From an uncultured Hyphomicrobiales bacterium (GTDB lineage: Bacteria > Pseudomonadota > Alphaproteobacteria > Rhizobiales > Beijerinckiaceae): a stretch of 64,000 nt of DNA. The stretch is from the NCBI GenBank assembly GCA_903847605.1, contig CAINED010000076.1:124001-188000 (forward strand), given 5' to 3'. Made by a program: the position numbers and the translations under genes. Shown in pieces: positions 25,361 through 34,165 of the stretch (positions within the stretch are counted from its first letter, which is position 1; each line of letters starts with the position of its first letter). Below the pieces are notes generated by a model. It was not told the DNA's origin. It was given only the letters and a program-made list of their open reading frames with translations, and ran no database searches.

Positions 25361-25566
25361 TTTGGTCACTCCCCTAAACGTCCCTTGGCCCGGCCGGTGC
25401 GCATTTGACGAGCGCGTTGGGGCGTTGACCGGCAAAGGGAGGCTTGCTATGCGATGGGCCAGTTCCGATATGCGGAACATTGTTCCGCGCTGGCGGATGA
25501 TCCATACATCGCCCCGTCCGGGCCGTCAACGCAGGCCAGAGCGCGGGGTTCACAGGAGGAATGAAT
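25361..25566. promoter_or_regulatory. divergent promoter region of the oxygenase and ferredoxin genes
   Basis: About 206 non-coding bases between two divergent genes of one pathway. A short palindrome gcggaacattgttccgc (about 25474-25490) lies near the middle and is a good candidate for a regulator site, possibly that of the IclR protein encoded at 26912. The assignment is an inference. Confidence 0.5.
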
Positions 25567-25884
25567 ATGGCTGCGGCCGGCGAAAAACTGGAGCTGTGCA
25601 AGGCGTCCGAAGTCGATGAGGGCTCCGCGATCAAGGTCGAAAAGGGCGACCTCGTCCTCGCCGTCTTCAATCTGAACGGCGCCTATTACGTGATGGACGA
25701 TATCTGCAGCCACGGTCCCGGCTCGCTCTCCGAGGGCTTCATCAGCGGCGAGACCGTGGAATGCGATTTCCACAACGGCTCCTTCAACATCAAAACAGGT
25801 GAAGTCGTCGAGCCGCCCTGCATGATCCCGCAGAAGACCTACAAGACAACAGTCGAAGACGACACAGTCTTCATCGAAACCTAA
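25567..25884 (+). CDS. Rieske-type ferredoxin of an oxygenase system
   Basis: A 105-residue Rieske [2Fe-2S] ferredoxin with ligands C47, H49, C66 and H69 (CSHGPGSL ... CDFHNGSF). The 16-residue gap between the two motifs is the compact form seen in electron-transfer ferredoxins of three-component dioxygenases. ATG at 25567 is preferred over 25561 because the AGGAGGA site at 25554-25560 is then 6 bases away. It is followed after 12 bases by the CobW-type gene. Its likely role is to shuttle electrons from the reductase at 27798 to the oxygenase at 24074. Confidence 0.9.
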   Translation: MAAAGEKLELCKASEVDEGSAIKVEKGDLVLAVFNLNGAYYVMDDICSHGPGSLSEGFISGETVECDFHNGSFNIKTGEVVEPPCMIPQKTYKTTVEDDTVFIET

Positions 25885-25896
25885 GGGAACAGGCGA

Positions 25897-26910
25897 TTGG
25901 TCCAGCGCGCGCGCATACCCGTTCTGCTCCTGACGGGATTTCTCGGCAGCGGCAAGACGAGTCTGCTGTCGAAATGGCTGCGCGCGCCGGAATTCTCGGG
26001 CTCCATGGTCATCGTCAACGAACTCGGCGAAGTTGGCCTCGACGATCGTCTCGTGCAATTTTCCAGCGAAGCGCCTGTTTTGCTGGAAAACGGCTGCGCC
26101 TGTTGCGAGGCGGCGGAAGATCTGAACGCCACGCTCGAGCGGTTGTTCTGGGCAAGGCTGCATCGTCAGATTCCGAAATTCGAATGGATGCTGATCGAGA
26201 CGACAGGTCTCGCCGATCCCGCGCCGATCGTCGCAGCAATCGGCACGAACGATCTCGTCGCCGAGCGCTATAGTCTTGCCGGCGTCGTCACCACATTCGA
26301 TGCCAAGCGCGGGCCGGAACAGCTCGTGCAACATCCCGAATGCCGCAGCCAGATTCTGCTGGCGGATGTCGTCATCCTGACGAAGGCCGATATCGCCGAT
26401 CCCACCGAAATGAGTGCCGCCCGCGCGGCGATCGCGAGCCTTCGGCCGGACGCGCTGATTCTGGAATCGGCGAACGGGAACTTGCCGGCCGCACTCGTTG
26501 CCCAGGCCTTGCGGGAACGCGAAAGCGTGGATCGCGATATCCCCTCGCCTGTCGCAGACCATTCGCCCGATGTGACGACGGCTTTCGCCGCAATGCCCGC
26601 GCCCGTGGCGATGGACGATATCGTATCCTCGCTCGGGACGATCATGCAGCGCTACGGCAAGCGCGTCCTGCGGCTGAAGGGACTTATAGACGCAATTGGG
26701 GAGGCTGCGCCCGTCGTCATTCAGGCCGCGCCGGGAGAAGAAATCCAACGGCAATCGCTTGCCGCAGGCGTCACAGCCGGCAAGACCGGCTTCACCATCA
26801 TTGCGCAATATGTTCCCGCCGAACTGATCGCGCGCGATCTTCTGTCGATGCTGCCGCAAGCGCAAAGCAACGAAGCGACAAGCATCTTTCCCGCCAGGGC
26901 GCGAGGCTGA
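25897..26910 (+). CDS. CobW/G3E-family GTPase, putative metallochaperone
   Basis: A 337-residue P-loop GTPase of the CobW/UreG/HypB group. Walker A is GFLGSGKTS (residues 14-22); the metal-binding CxCC motif is C67, C69, C70 (ENGCACCE); TTGLADP and LTKAD correspond to the switch and guanine-specificity motifs. The C-terminal part is the shorter CobW C domain. The start is TTG at 25897 just after the ferredoxin gene. Family members insert or traffic metals (Zn, Co, Ni, Fe). Its place between ferredoxin and regulator suggests metal supply to the oxygenase or to the metal-dependent amidohydrolases nearby, which is an inference. Confidence 0.87.
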   Translation: MVQRARIPVLLLTGFLGSGKTSLLSKWLRAPEFSGSMVIVNELGEVGLDDRLVQFSSEAPVLLENGCACCEAAEDLNATLERLFWARLHRQIPKFEWMLIETTGLADPAPIVAAIGTNDLVAERYSLAGVVTTFDAKRGPEQLVQHPECRSQILLADVVILTKADIADPTEMSAARAAIASLRPDALILESANGNLPAALVAQALRERESVDRDIPSPVADHSPDVTTAFAAMPAPVAMDDIVSSLGTIMQRYGKRVLRLKGLIDAIGEAAPVVIQAAPGEEIQRQSLAAGVTAGKTGFTIIAQYVPAELIARDLLSMLPQAQSNEATSIFPARARG

Positions 26911-26911
26911 A

Positions 26912-27766
26912 ATGGACACACGCCTTCATGACACGAAGGAAAGCGCTCGCGGCAGGCCAAAGTCCGGCGAAGCCGGGCCCGCGGTCAAGAAGCGCAGCGA
27001 CCCGCAAAAGCTGTCTTCCGTCACGACAGCCATGAAGCTGCTCAAGACGTTCAGCGAGGGCGAGGCGGAGCTTGGCGTGACCACGCTCGCCCGCCGGCTC
27101 GGCGTCGCCAAGAGCACGGTCTATCGTCTTGCGACGACGCTTGTCGCCGAAGGCATGCTGGAGCAGAATCGCGAGAACGAAAAATACCGGCTCGGCATTG
27201 CGCTGTTCGGCCTCGGCGCGCTGGTGCGTCAGCGCATGAATGTGTCCAACGAAGCGCGTCCGCATATCTTCGCGTTGCGCGAGGCGACGAACGAGACGGT
27301 CAGGCTCGCCGTGCTCGACGGCGACGAGATCATGTTCGTTTACGACCTCGAAAGCACGCAGGCGATCCGCATGCGCGCCAATCTCGGCGATCGCAAGCCC
27401 GCCTTCTGCTCCTCGGAAGGCCGCGCCATGCTGGCCTTTCAGGACGAGGCGGCAATCGACGCCATTCTCGGCGGCGCCTTGGCGCGCCGCACGCCGAAGA
27501 CCGAGACAGATCCGGTCCAGTTGCGCAAGGCTCTGGCGCGGGTGCGCAAGAGCGGCTATGCGCAGGAAGACGAACAATGCGAGGCGGGAATGCGTTCGCT
27601 GGCTGCGCCCATTCGCGATGCGGAGGGGCGCGTGGTGGCGGCGGTCGGTGTGGCGGGGCCACGTCAGCGGCTCACCGAAGACGTGCTTGAGACATTCGCG
27701 CCGCAGGTGATCGAAACGGCGCGCGCAGTCTCGTCGCGGCTCGGCTATCGCGCCGCGAATTTCTGA
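26912..27766 (+). CDS. IclR-family transcriptional regulator
   Basis: A 284-residue regulator with an N-terminal winged helix-turn-helix (about residues 30-95, SVTTAMKLLKTFSEGEAELG then LARRLGVAKSTVYRLATTLV) and a C-terminal IclR effector domain that contains GMRSLAAPIRDAEGRVVAAVGVAGP. IclR proteins typically respond to aromatic or short-chain acids and control the neighbouring catabolic operon. The gene starts one base after the CobW stop and is followed by the reductase, so it probably regulates this oxygenase cluster, including the divergent alpha subunit. The first 25 residues are basic and Lys/Arg-rich. Confidence 0.92.
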   Translation: MDTRLHDTKESARGRPKSGEAGPAVKKRSDPQKLSSVTTAMKLLKTFSEGEAELGVTTLARRLGVAKSTVYRLATTLVAEGMLEQNRENEKYRLGIALFGLGALVRQRMNVSNEARPHIFALREATNETVRLAVLDGDEIMFVYDLESTQAIRMRANLGDRKPAFCSSEGRAMLAFQDEAAIDAILGGALARRTPKTETDPVQLRKALARVRKSGYAQEDEQCEAGMRSLAAPIRDAEGRVVAAVGVAGPRQRLTEDVLETFAPQVIETARAVSSRLGYRAANF

Positions 27767-27797
27767 CGATAAGAACACGAGAGGGAACGCAAGAGAC

Positions 27798-28811
27798 ATG
27801 GCAAAGATTACGATTCCCGCCGCCAATGTGTCGTACGATGTGAGCGAAGGCGACACCATCGCGCGCGCCGCAACGCGTGCAGGCCTCGGCTTTCCCTATG
27901 ACTGCAATGTCGGCGAATGCGGCAATTGCCGCTTCGAACTTCTGGAAGGCGAAGTCACTTACCTGCGCGAGAATCCGCCTGCCATCAACGAGCGCGATGT
28001 CCAGCGCAAGCGCTATATCGGCTGCCAGGCGCTGCCGCATGGCGACTGCACGATCAAAGTGCCGCTGCGCGACAATTTCAAGAGCAAGTTCATTCCGGCG
28101 CGTACCAGCGGCAAGCTGACCGAGATGATCGACATCACGCATGACATCCGCGAATTCCGCTTTGCGCTGGAACAGCCGAACGGCTTCCTGCCCGGCCAGT
28201 ACGGCCTGATCGCTGCGCCCGGCGTCAATGGCGCGCGCGCCTATTCCATGTGCAATGTCACGTCATCGGGCGAGCAATGGCATTTCCAGATTCGCCGGGT
28301 GCCGAACGGCAAGGCGACCACGAGCCTGTTCGATCAGCTGAAGGTCGGCGATACCGTCGGCCTCGATGGCCCGTTCGGCATGGCCTATCTGCGCGAGGAT
28401 GCGCCGCGCGACATTCTCTGCCTCGCTGGCGGCTCTGGTCTTTCGCCGATGATCTCGATCTCGCGCGCCGCCGCCGCGAGCGAAGCGCTTGAAGGTCGCA
28501 ACATTCATTTCGTCTATGGCGGGCGCACGCCGCGCGATATCTGCGGCGAAGAGATGCTGAAGGAATTGCGCGGCTTCGGCGAGCGCATCCACTACACGCC
28601 CGTGATTTCCATGACCGACGATCCATCCTCCGCCGGCTGGACCGGCAAGACGGGCTTTGTGCACGATGTCGCCGAAAACATGTTTGGCGAGAAGATCGCG
28701 CAGATGGAAGTCTATTTCGCAGGACCACCGCTGATGGCGCAGGCCGTGATGAAGATGCTCATCAAGGCAAAGCTGCCGGCGAGCCAGATGCACTTCGACC
28801 AGTTTTATTGA
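27798..28811 (+). CDS. oxygenase reductase: N-terminal [2Fe-2S] ferredoxin plus FAD/NAD(P)H domains
   Basis: A 337-residue NAD(P)H-dependent reductase in the order plant-type ferredoxin (about 1-95), FAD domain (about 100-200), NAD domain (about 205-337). The cluster ligands are C36, C41, C44 and C76. FAD binding is marked by RAYSMCN and the NAD domain by LAGGSGLSPM and the terminal acidic/aromatic MHFDQFY. This layout is that of benzoate, toluene and methane oxygenase reductases. It would pass electrons to the ferredoxin at 25567 or directly to the oxygenase. It lies downstream of the IclR gene in the same direction. Confidence 0.92.
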   Translation: MAKITIPAANVSYDVSEGDTIARAATRAGLGFPYDCNVGECGNCRFELLEGEVTYLRENPPAINERDVQRKRYIGCQALPHGDCTIKVPLRDNFKSKFIPARTSGKLTEMIDITHDIREFRFALEQPNGFLPGQYGLIAAPGVNGARAYSMCNVTSSGEQWHFQIRRVPNGKATTSLFDQLKVGDTVGLDGPFGMAYLREDAPRDILCLAGGSGLSPMISISRAAAASEALEGRNIHFVYGGRTPRDICGEEMLKELRGFGERIHYTPVISMTDDPSSAGWTGKTGFVHDVAENMFGEKIAQMEVYFAGPPLMAQAVMKMLIKAKLPASQMHFDQFY

Positions 28812-28819
28812 GATGCAAT

Positions 28820-28910
28820 GTCATCCCGGCCGGAGCGGAGCGCAGAGCTGGGATCGCTTGCGGGAAAAACAACCAAACGGTCCCGGATCGCCTTCGGCGT
28901 CCGGGATGAC
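28820..28910. repeat. dispersed intergenic palindrome, copy 1
   Basis: A 91-bp element bounded by gtcatcccgg and ccgggatgac. The right arm contains a hairpin (cggatcgccttcggcgtccg). It is the same type and orientation as the copy at 31112-31205 and inverted relative to 29928-30023. Confidence 0.85.
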
Positions 28911-28931
28911 ACCAACAAACCGGGAGGAACC

Positions 28932-29918
28932 ATGTCGAAACTTAATCTCACACTCGCCTGCTGGAATTACGATCGCACGCGGGCCATTCAGGATGGCAGC
29001 GTTCAGCCCGATGGCATCGATATCAATTACCTCGACTTGCCCGTGGAAGAGACGTTCTTTCGCATGGTGCGCTTTCGCGAATTCGACGTCGCGGAAATGT
29101 CGCTGTCGTCCTACACGGTGTCGCTGCATCGCGACCCCAAGCCGTTCATCGCGATCCCGGTCTTTCCTTCGCGCTTCTTCCGCCATTCCTGCATTTTTGT
29201 GAGCGCGAAGTCGAATATTCGCGAACCCAAGGACCTGATCGGCAAGAAGATCGGCGTGCCTGAATTCCAGATGACGGCGCCGGTGTGGATCCGCGGCATT
29301 CTCGACGAATTCCACGGCGTGCCCGTCGACAGCGTGACCTATTTTACCGGCGGCGAAGAGGAACCGGGGCGGCCGGAAAAGCAGTCGATCAATCTGCGGG
29401 CGGGCATCAAGGTCGAAGCCATTCCCGAAGGCAAGACGCTGTCGCAGATGCTCGCGGATGGCGAGATCGACGCGCTGCACTCTGCGCGCTCGCCTTCGAC
29501 CCTTGATGGCGTGCGCGTGCTGCGTCTGTTTCCCAATTATCGCGAGGTCGAACTCGACTTCTATCGCAAGACGAAGACCTTCCCGATCATGCACACGATC
29601 GCCATCCGCCGCGAGGTGTACGAAGCCAATCGCTGGATCGCGCAGTCCCTGTTCAAGGCGTTCCAGGAATCCCAGCGGCGCACGTACGAAGACCTGACGC
29701 AAACGGCAGCGCTGAAGGCGATGGTGCCGTGGCTCACGCACGACATCGAGGAAGCGCAGCGCGAAATGGGCAAGGATTACTGGTCCTACGGCTTCGAGAA
29801 CAACGTGCATGTGCTCGAACGCTTCCTGCGCTATCATCACGAATGCGGCCTGTCGCCGAAGCTGCTGAAGCCGGAAGAGCTTTTCGCGCCGGAAACGCTG
29901 GAAGCGTTCAAGATCTGA
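28932..29918 (+). CDS. 4,5-dihydroxyphthalate decarboxylase-like / periplasmic-binding-fold protein
   Basis: A 328-residue protein without a signal peptide, resembling Pht5-type 4,5-dihydroxyphthalate decarboxylases and the related NMT1/taurine-binding fold. Typical segments are LACWNYDRTRAIQDGSVQPD at the start, FREFDVAEMSLSSYTV, FVSAKSNIREPKDLIGKKIG and DALHSARSP. Lack of a signal peptide favours a cytoplasmic enzyme over a transport receptor. The ATG at 28932 has GGGAGG upstream. Its position after a Rieske oxygenase, ferredoxin and reductase supports decarboxylation of a ring-hydroxylated product, as in phthalate degradation, but the exact substrate is not proven. Confidence 0.8.
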   Translation: MSKLNLTLACWNYDRTRAIQDGSVQPDGIDINYLDLPVEETFFRMVRFREFDVAEMSLSSYTVSLHRDPKPFIAIPVFPSRFFRHSCIFVSAKSNIREPKDLIGKKIGVPEFQMTAPVWIRGILDEFHGVPVDSVTYFTGGEEEPGRPEKQSINLRAGIKVEAIPEGKTLSQMLADGEIDALHSARSPSTLDGVRVLRLFPNYREVELDFYRKTKTFPIMHTIAIRREVYEANRWIAQSLFKAFQESQRRTYEDLTQTAALKAMVPWLTHDIEEAQREMGKDYWSYGFENNVHVLERFLRYHHECGLSPKLLKPEELFAPETLEAFKI

Positions 29919-29927
29919 TGCAACGGC

Positions 29928-30023
29928 GTCATCCCGGACGCCGAAGGCGATCCGGGATCGTTTGATTGTTACACGCCATTTCCTTGCGATCCCGGACAAC
30001 CGCTTCGCGGTTTCCGGGATGAC
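29928..30023. repeat. dispersed intergenic palindrome, copy 2 (inverted)
   Basis: A 96-bp element bounded by gtcatcccgg and ccgggatgac; its left arm is the reverse complement of the right arm of copies 1 and 3. It begins 10 bases after a stop codon and may also act as a transcription attenuator. Confidence 0.85.
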
Positions 30024-30089
30024 AGAACTCTACATCCGGTAGTATTGTCTCCCTCAACAAGCGCGAAGCGCCATTGCAAGGGGAGAACC

Positions 30090-31106
30090 ATGAAGCGATT
30101 CATTTCCATCCTGTCCACCGCACTGCTCTTGCCGATGTTGGCCCATGCGCAAACGCAGGCCGAATGGGACAAGGTGATCGAGGCCGCGAAAAAGGAAGGC
30201 AAGGTCGTCGTCTATTCGGGTTACGTCTCGCCCGATACGCATAATGCGATCAACGCCGAATTCCGCAAGAAGTATGGAATCCAGGTCGACGTTCTGACGG
30301 CGCGCGGCGGCGAATTGCGCGAGCGCGTGCGCATGGAGCAGCAGACCGGGCGCTTTCTTGCCGACGTCTATCACATGGCGATTTCCATTACGTCGCTGAG
30401 TTTCGGCAAGGACAATACATTGGCCGCGCATGGCGGCCTGCCGAACATAGCCAATCTGAATCCGGTCATGGCGGCGCGCACAAACCAGTGGATGGCGCCG
30501 ATCTTCACCATCAATTACGGCCTGCTCTACAACGCGCAAATGCTCAAGCCCGAGGAAGCGCCGAAATCCTGGGCCGACCTGCTTGATCCGAAATGGCGCG
30601 GCAAGATCATGATGGACGATCCGCGCGCATCGGGCGGCGGCCGCGTATTCTTCCACATGACTTACGACAAGTTCGGCCGCGCCTATCACGAAAAGCTGGC
30701 GCAGCAGAACCCGACGTTCGTACGCGACTATAACGAGGCGGCGCGCCGCGTGGCGCGCGGCGAATATCCGATCTATCTCCCCTTCATCTTTGGCGCATTC
30801 GAAAAGCTCAAGGCGCTGCCGATCAAATATGTGTTGATGGAAGAGGGCGCGACCTACGGCTCATACGGCGTGTCCATCATGACCAATGCGCCGCATCCGA
30901 ACGCTGCTCGATTGCTGGCGAATTTCTATCTCGGCGAGGAGGCGCAGGCGATCTACGCCAAGTCAGGGCACGGCATCGTCATCAATAATTTGAAGGAAAG
31001 ACTTTCGCCTGAGATGGCGGCGCTCGCGAATGTGAAGCCGCTCGTCGAGGAAGATTTCACGCGCATCGACGAGCATTTCAAGAATGCGAAGGAGATTTAC
31101 AAGTAG
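30090..31106 (+). CDS. ABC transporter substrate-binding protein, Fe3+/thiamine-like (PBP2) type
   Basis: A 338-residue periplasmic receptor with a signal peptide (cleavage after AHA at residue 20). The mature part starts EWDKVIEAAKKEGKVVVYSG, the signature of the AfuA/FbpA-like group, and includes FGKDNTLAAHGG and SWADLLDPKWRGKIMMDDPR. It fits the fused permease at 34166 and the ATPase at 35967, although a minus-strand operon lies between. Despite the iron-type family, many members in catabolic clusters carry organic acids or other small anions. The ATG has GGGGAG upstream. Confidence 0.87.
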   Translation: MKRFISILSTALLLPMLAHAQTQAEWDKVIEAAKKEGKVVVYSGYVSPDTHNAINAEFRKKYGIQVDVLTARGGELRERVRMEQQTGRFLADVYHMAISITSLSFGKDNTLAAHGGLPNIANLNPVMAARTNQWMAPIFTINYGLLYNAQMLKPEEAPKSWADLLDPKWRGKIMMDDPRASGGGRVFFHMTYDKFGRAYHEKLAQQNPTFVRDYNEAARRVARGEYPIYLPFIFGAFEKLKALPIKYVLMEEGATYGSYGVSIMTNAPHPNAARLLANFYLGEEAQAIYAKSGHGIVINNLKERLSPEMAALANVKPLVEEDFTRIDEHFKNAKEIYK

Positions 31107-31111
31107 GAATT

Positions 31112-31205
31112 GTCATCCCGGCCGGAGCGAAGCGCAGAGCCGGGATCGCACTTGTTATCGCTGTGTTCCTTGCGGTCCCGGATCGCCTTCGGCGTCCGGG
31201 ATGAC
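31112..31205. repeat. dispersed intergenic palindrome, copy 3
   Basis: A 94-bp element like copy 1, filling the gap between two converging genes. Its right-arm hairpin probably helps separate their transcripts. Confidence 0.85.
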
Positions 31206-31207
31206 GC

Positions 31208-31624
31208 TCACACCTCGATCACCAGATAATCGCCGTCAAGCTTCACTTCGAATGTCTCGGCGACATACGGGCCTTTGACGAGGTCTTCGCCATGTTCCAC
31301 TTTTACGGCGAACTGGCGGATTCGCACCGATTGCGGATCGCACCAGCTTTGGCCCGTGCGGATGTCGAATTCCCAGCCATGCCACGGGCAGCGCAGGAAT
31401 TCACCCTTGCGCTCCATGCGATAGTCGTTGGGACCATCTGAGCGCGCTATGCCCGTGACGAACCCTTCGCACAGCGAGCCGCCTTCGTGCGGGCAGCGAT
31501 TGGCGAGAGCGTAATAGTCGCCGGCGACATTGAAAATTCCGATCTCGCGTCCCGCGACATTCACCAGCTTGCGCCCGCCCGCAGCAATTTCGCCAGCGGC
31601 GGCGACGACATGACGTTGCGGCAT
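31208..31624 (-). CDS. Rieske [2Fe-2S] protein with long inter-motif insert
   Basis: A 138-residue Rieske protein with ligands C44, H46, C79 and H82 (CPHEGGSL ... CPWHGWEFD). The 32-residue gap between the motifs is about twice that of the ferredoxin at 25567 and includes a charged insert (RSDGPNDYRMERKGE). It is the third gene of a minus-strand operon and begins 5 bases after the upstream amidohydrolase stop. The similar protein at 40861 has the same operon position. It may act as an electron donor or as a small Rieske subunit; its partner is not identified. Confidence 0.88.
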   Translation of the reverse strand: MPQRHVVAAAGEIAAGGRKLVNVAGREIGIFNVAGDYYALANRCPHEGGSLCEGFVTGIARSDGPNDYRMERKGEFLRCPWHGWEFDIRTGQSWCDPQSVRIRQFAVKVEHGEDLVKGPYVAETFEVKLDGDYLVIEV

Positions 31625-31629
31625 GATTT

Positions 31630-32730
31630 CTAGTCCAGCCCGTAGAGCGCTTTTGCATTGTCGCGGAAGATCATCGCGCGATGTTCGTCCGAGATTTTCA
31701 CGCTGATCGCATAGCGCGGATCGTCGAAATCCCAGTGCGGATAGTCCGACGAAAAGATGATTTTATCCCAGCCGATCCATTCGAAAATGTCGATGAGATG
31801 CTGCGGCTTTTCCGGCTCCTCGATTGGCTGCGTCGCGAACCAGAAATGATCGCGCATATATTCCGACGGGCGGCGCTTGAGATGCGGCACTTCCTTGTGC
31901 ATGCGCTCGAAAATCGAGTCCATGCGCCATGCAAGCGTCGGCGCCCAGGAGAATCCGCTTTCGATCATCGCGATCTTCAGGCGCGGAAATCGTTCGAACA
32001 CGCCTTCCATCACGAGGCTGACCGCCAGCGATTCCGACGCCGTGCCGAAGGTGAAATGTTCCTGCATGTAGTAAGTGGGCCAGCCGGCGCCGGTCGACGG
32101 CGCGCCGCCGGGATGGGCGGCAGGATGCAGGCCGAGCGGAAAACCGGTTTCTTCCGCAGCCGCGAAAATCGGCCAGAAGCGTCTGCGCCCCAGCGGCTCC
32201 GCAGAGCGCGGCGACAGGATGATCTGCGAGAATTCCTTCTGCTGCGCGCGCTTGTAGATTTCCTTCACGGCGCTTTCCGGATCGTCGGCGACGATCACGA
32301 CGCCGGCGCGCAGGCGCGCGTCGCGTTTGACCCAGCATTCCACCTGCCAGTCGTTGACGGCGCTCATCAGGGCGGCGGCATAGTCCTGATTGCGTTCCTC
32401 CATGCCGCCTTTCGAAAGCGCGATCAGCATGCCGTGTTCGACGCCGTTTGGATCGAGATGCTGGTCGCGCATAAGTTCGTAGCTCGAGCCGGGCGGGCCG
32501 CCTTCCTTGGGATAGGCGTCGGCGCGCTGGCCGCTCGCCATCATGCGCGGCCACATGATGCGTTCGGAGAGTCCCTGCCGCACGTGATTGCCAAAGGTCG
32601 CCATGTGTTCGCGCCAGCGCATCGCAAGAAACGGATGCAGATCGGCGGGCGAGCGCTGGATCGGGTGGATGTCGCAATCCACGATCATCAATCTTTGGGC
32701 GGCTTTGGTTTCGCGCAGGGGAGCGTTCAT
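31630..32730 (-). CDS. metal-dependent amidohydrolase, ACMSD-like decarboxylase/hydrolase
   Basis: A 366-residue TIM-barrel enzyme of the amidohydrolase superfamily (ACMSD / gamma-resorcylate decarboxylase group). Metal and catalytic motifs are VDCDIHP near residue 18, LHPAAHPGG in the middle and FSSDYPHWDFDDP near the C-terminus. Members decarboxylate or hydrolyse cyclic and aromatic acids using Zn or Mn. Its start codon overlaps the stop of the preceding amidohydrolase by four bases (ATGA), and a Rieske gene follows within 5 bases, so the three are translated together. The substrate is unknown. Confidence 0.9.
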   Translation of the reverse strand: MNAPLRETKAAQRLMIVDCDIHPIQRSPADLHPFLAMRWREHMATFGNHVRQGLSERIMWPRMMASGQRADAYPKEGGPPGSSYELMRDQHLDPNGVEHGMLIALSKGGMEERNQDYAAALMSAVNDWQVECWVKRDARLRAGVVIVADDPESAVKEIYKRAQQKEFSQIILSPRSAEPLGRRRFWPIFAAAEETGFPLGLHPAAHPGGAPSTGAGWPTYYMQEHFTFGTASESLAVSLVMEGVFERFPRLKIAMIESGFSWAPTLAWRMDSIFERMHKEVPHLKRRPSEYMRDHFWFATQPIEEPEKPQHLIDIFEWIGWDKIIFSSDYPHWDFDDPRYAISVKISDEHRAMIFRDNAKALYGLD

Positions 32731-33842
32731 GGCGCAGCTTCCTTCTCGAGCGACGGGGCATCGAACTTTTCTTCCCGAAGGCGCGGAAACGCAGCCAGCG
32801 GATTATCGATCAGGATTTTTCCAACCAGCGAGGACGGCAAACCATCGGGCAGCGCGTCCTCGCCGTCGAATTGCCAGTGCGGATAGTCGGTCGAAAACAC
32901 CAGCATTTCCGGGCAGTCGATCTGCTCGAAGATGCGCGCGATGATGGCCGGATCTTCAGGCGCATCGAAGGGGCGCAGGGAAAGCTTCACGCGCTCGCGC
33001 ACGATCTGCGCAGGGTTGCGGTCGATCCACGGCACTTCCGCACGCACGCCGCGCCACGTCTTCGCGCAGCGCCACAGCAATGTAGGCATCCACGTAAAGC
33101 CGGATTCGAGGCAGACGAGCGTGATATCAGGGAATTTCCGGAACAAGCCTTCGGCCATGAAGGAGACGATGAGATTCTGAAACGCCGCGCTCTGGCTGAC
33201 GTAATCCTCGATCTGATACGACGTCCAGCCGACGCCCGTCGGCGGATTGCGATAGGTGGAGCCGGCATGGGCGGCGATCGACAATCCATGTTTCTGGGCG
33301 GCCTCATAGATCGGCCAGTAGATGCGCCGCCCCAGCGGACTGTCCCCCATGACCGGCAGCAGCACCGCGACGAACCGCTTGTCGCCGGCGCAGCGTTCGA
33401 TCTCCTCGACGGCCAGTTGCGGATTCTGCGCATGGACGAGAATCGAGGCGCGCAGGCGCGGTTCCCGGTCGAGCCATTCGGCGGCTACCCAGCGGTTCAC
33501 TGCCGAGCAGAATTCGGCCCCCATATCCTCGTTGAACAGGGCCATCCCACCATGCAGCGCATGGCAAATCGCAATGTCGACCCCGAAAGGATCGAGCAAC
33601 TGGCTGCGCAAATGCTCCGGCGTGCTGCCTGGCAAGGACGCACCGGATTTTTCGCGCCAGTCGGCTCGGCCGGTCAGCGGCGAGCGCGGCGGGTAGCTCG
33701 TCATCGCGAAGGAACTGCGGTCGATGAAGCGGGTGACGATCTGGTCCTGCCAATAATCCGACATGAAGGGCAGCAGGGCCTTCACGGGCGGCATGGCGAT
33801 ATGCACGTCGCAATCGATCGCGCCTGTGCCTGGCAGTTTCAT
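32727..33842 (-). CDS. metal-dependent amidohydrolase, ACMSD-like (paralogue, first gene of operon)
   Basis: A 371-residue amidohydrolase-superfamily protein, paralogous to the next gene. Motifs are IDCDVHI near residue 9, SIAAHAGST in the middle and VFSTDYPHWQFDGE towards the end. The overall layout matches ACMSD-like decarboxylases. Two different amidohydrolases translationally coupled in one operon suggest either a heteromeric enzyme or two successive steps. It is divergent from the ABC permease gene across a 323-base gap. Confidence 0.9.
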   Translation of the reverse strand: MKLPGTGAIDCDVHIAMPPVKALLPFMSDYWQDQIVTRFIDRSSFAMTSYPPRSPLTGRADWREKSGASLPGSTPEHLRSQLLDPFGVDIAICHALHGGMALFNEDMGAEFCSAVNRWVAAEWLDREPRLRASILVHAQNPQLAVEEIERCAGDKRFVAVLLPVMGDSPLGRRIYWPIYEAAQKHGLSIAAHAGSTYRNPPTGVGWTSYQIEDYVSQSAAFQNLIVSFMAEGLFRKFPDITLVCLESGFTWMPTLLWRCAKTWRGVRAEVPWIDRNPAQIVRERVKLSLRPFDAPEDPAIIARIFEQIDCPEMLVFSTDYPHWQFDGEDALPDGLPSSLVGKILIDNPLAAFPRLREEKFDAPSLEKEAAP

Positions 33843-34165
33843 CCTGTTCCCGTTTGAAGTGGCGCGCCGGCTGTGGCGGCGCTGGCTTGTTATCGCGCAT
33901 TATAGCCCTGCCATCGCAGTGGCCGCAATTGCGCATGCATGCGGGCGCTCGCCCACAAGCTTGCTTCGAAAGGCTTTTCCGCAAGCGAGACAACGCCGCG
34001 CCGTTGACATCTTAGAGGCGGCGGCGGCGACAATTCACGCTTTCGCCTGCGCCCATTGTACGATAGTTTGCCCCCGGCATGGAGCAGCGCAAATGGCTCC
34101 GGCCGGATACGTCTGGAACAGAACAAGGCGGTCCGAGAGGGTTTGGTCGCATCGGGATTTGGCAG
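33843..34165. promoter_or_regulatory. divergent intergenic region of amidohydrolase operon and ABC/HyuAB operon
   Basis: About 320 bases with no convincing gene. It separates two divergent operons and must carry promoters in both directions. An in-frame extension of the permease to ATG 34079 is possible. No clear palindromic operator was found by eye. Confidence 0.5.

Noticed and set aside
25447..26919. 490-codon minus-strand frame opposite the ferredoxin and CobW genes
   Set aside because: It covers two well-supported genes and has no domain.
30090..31106. Assignment of the binding protein as a true iron receptor
   Set aside because: Family resemblance alone does not give the ligand, and the catabolic context argues for an organic compound.
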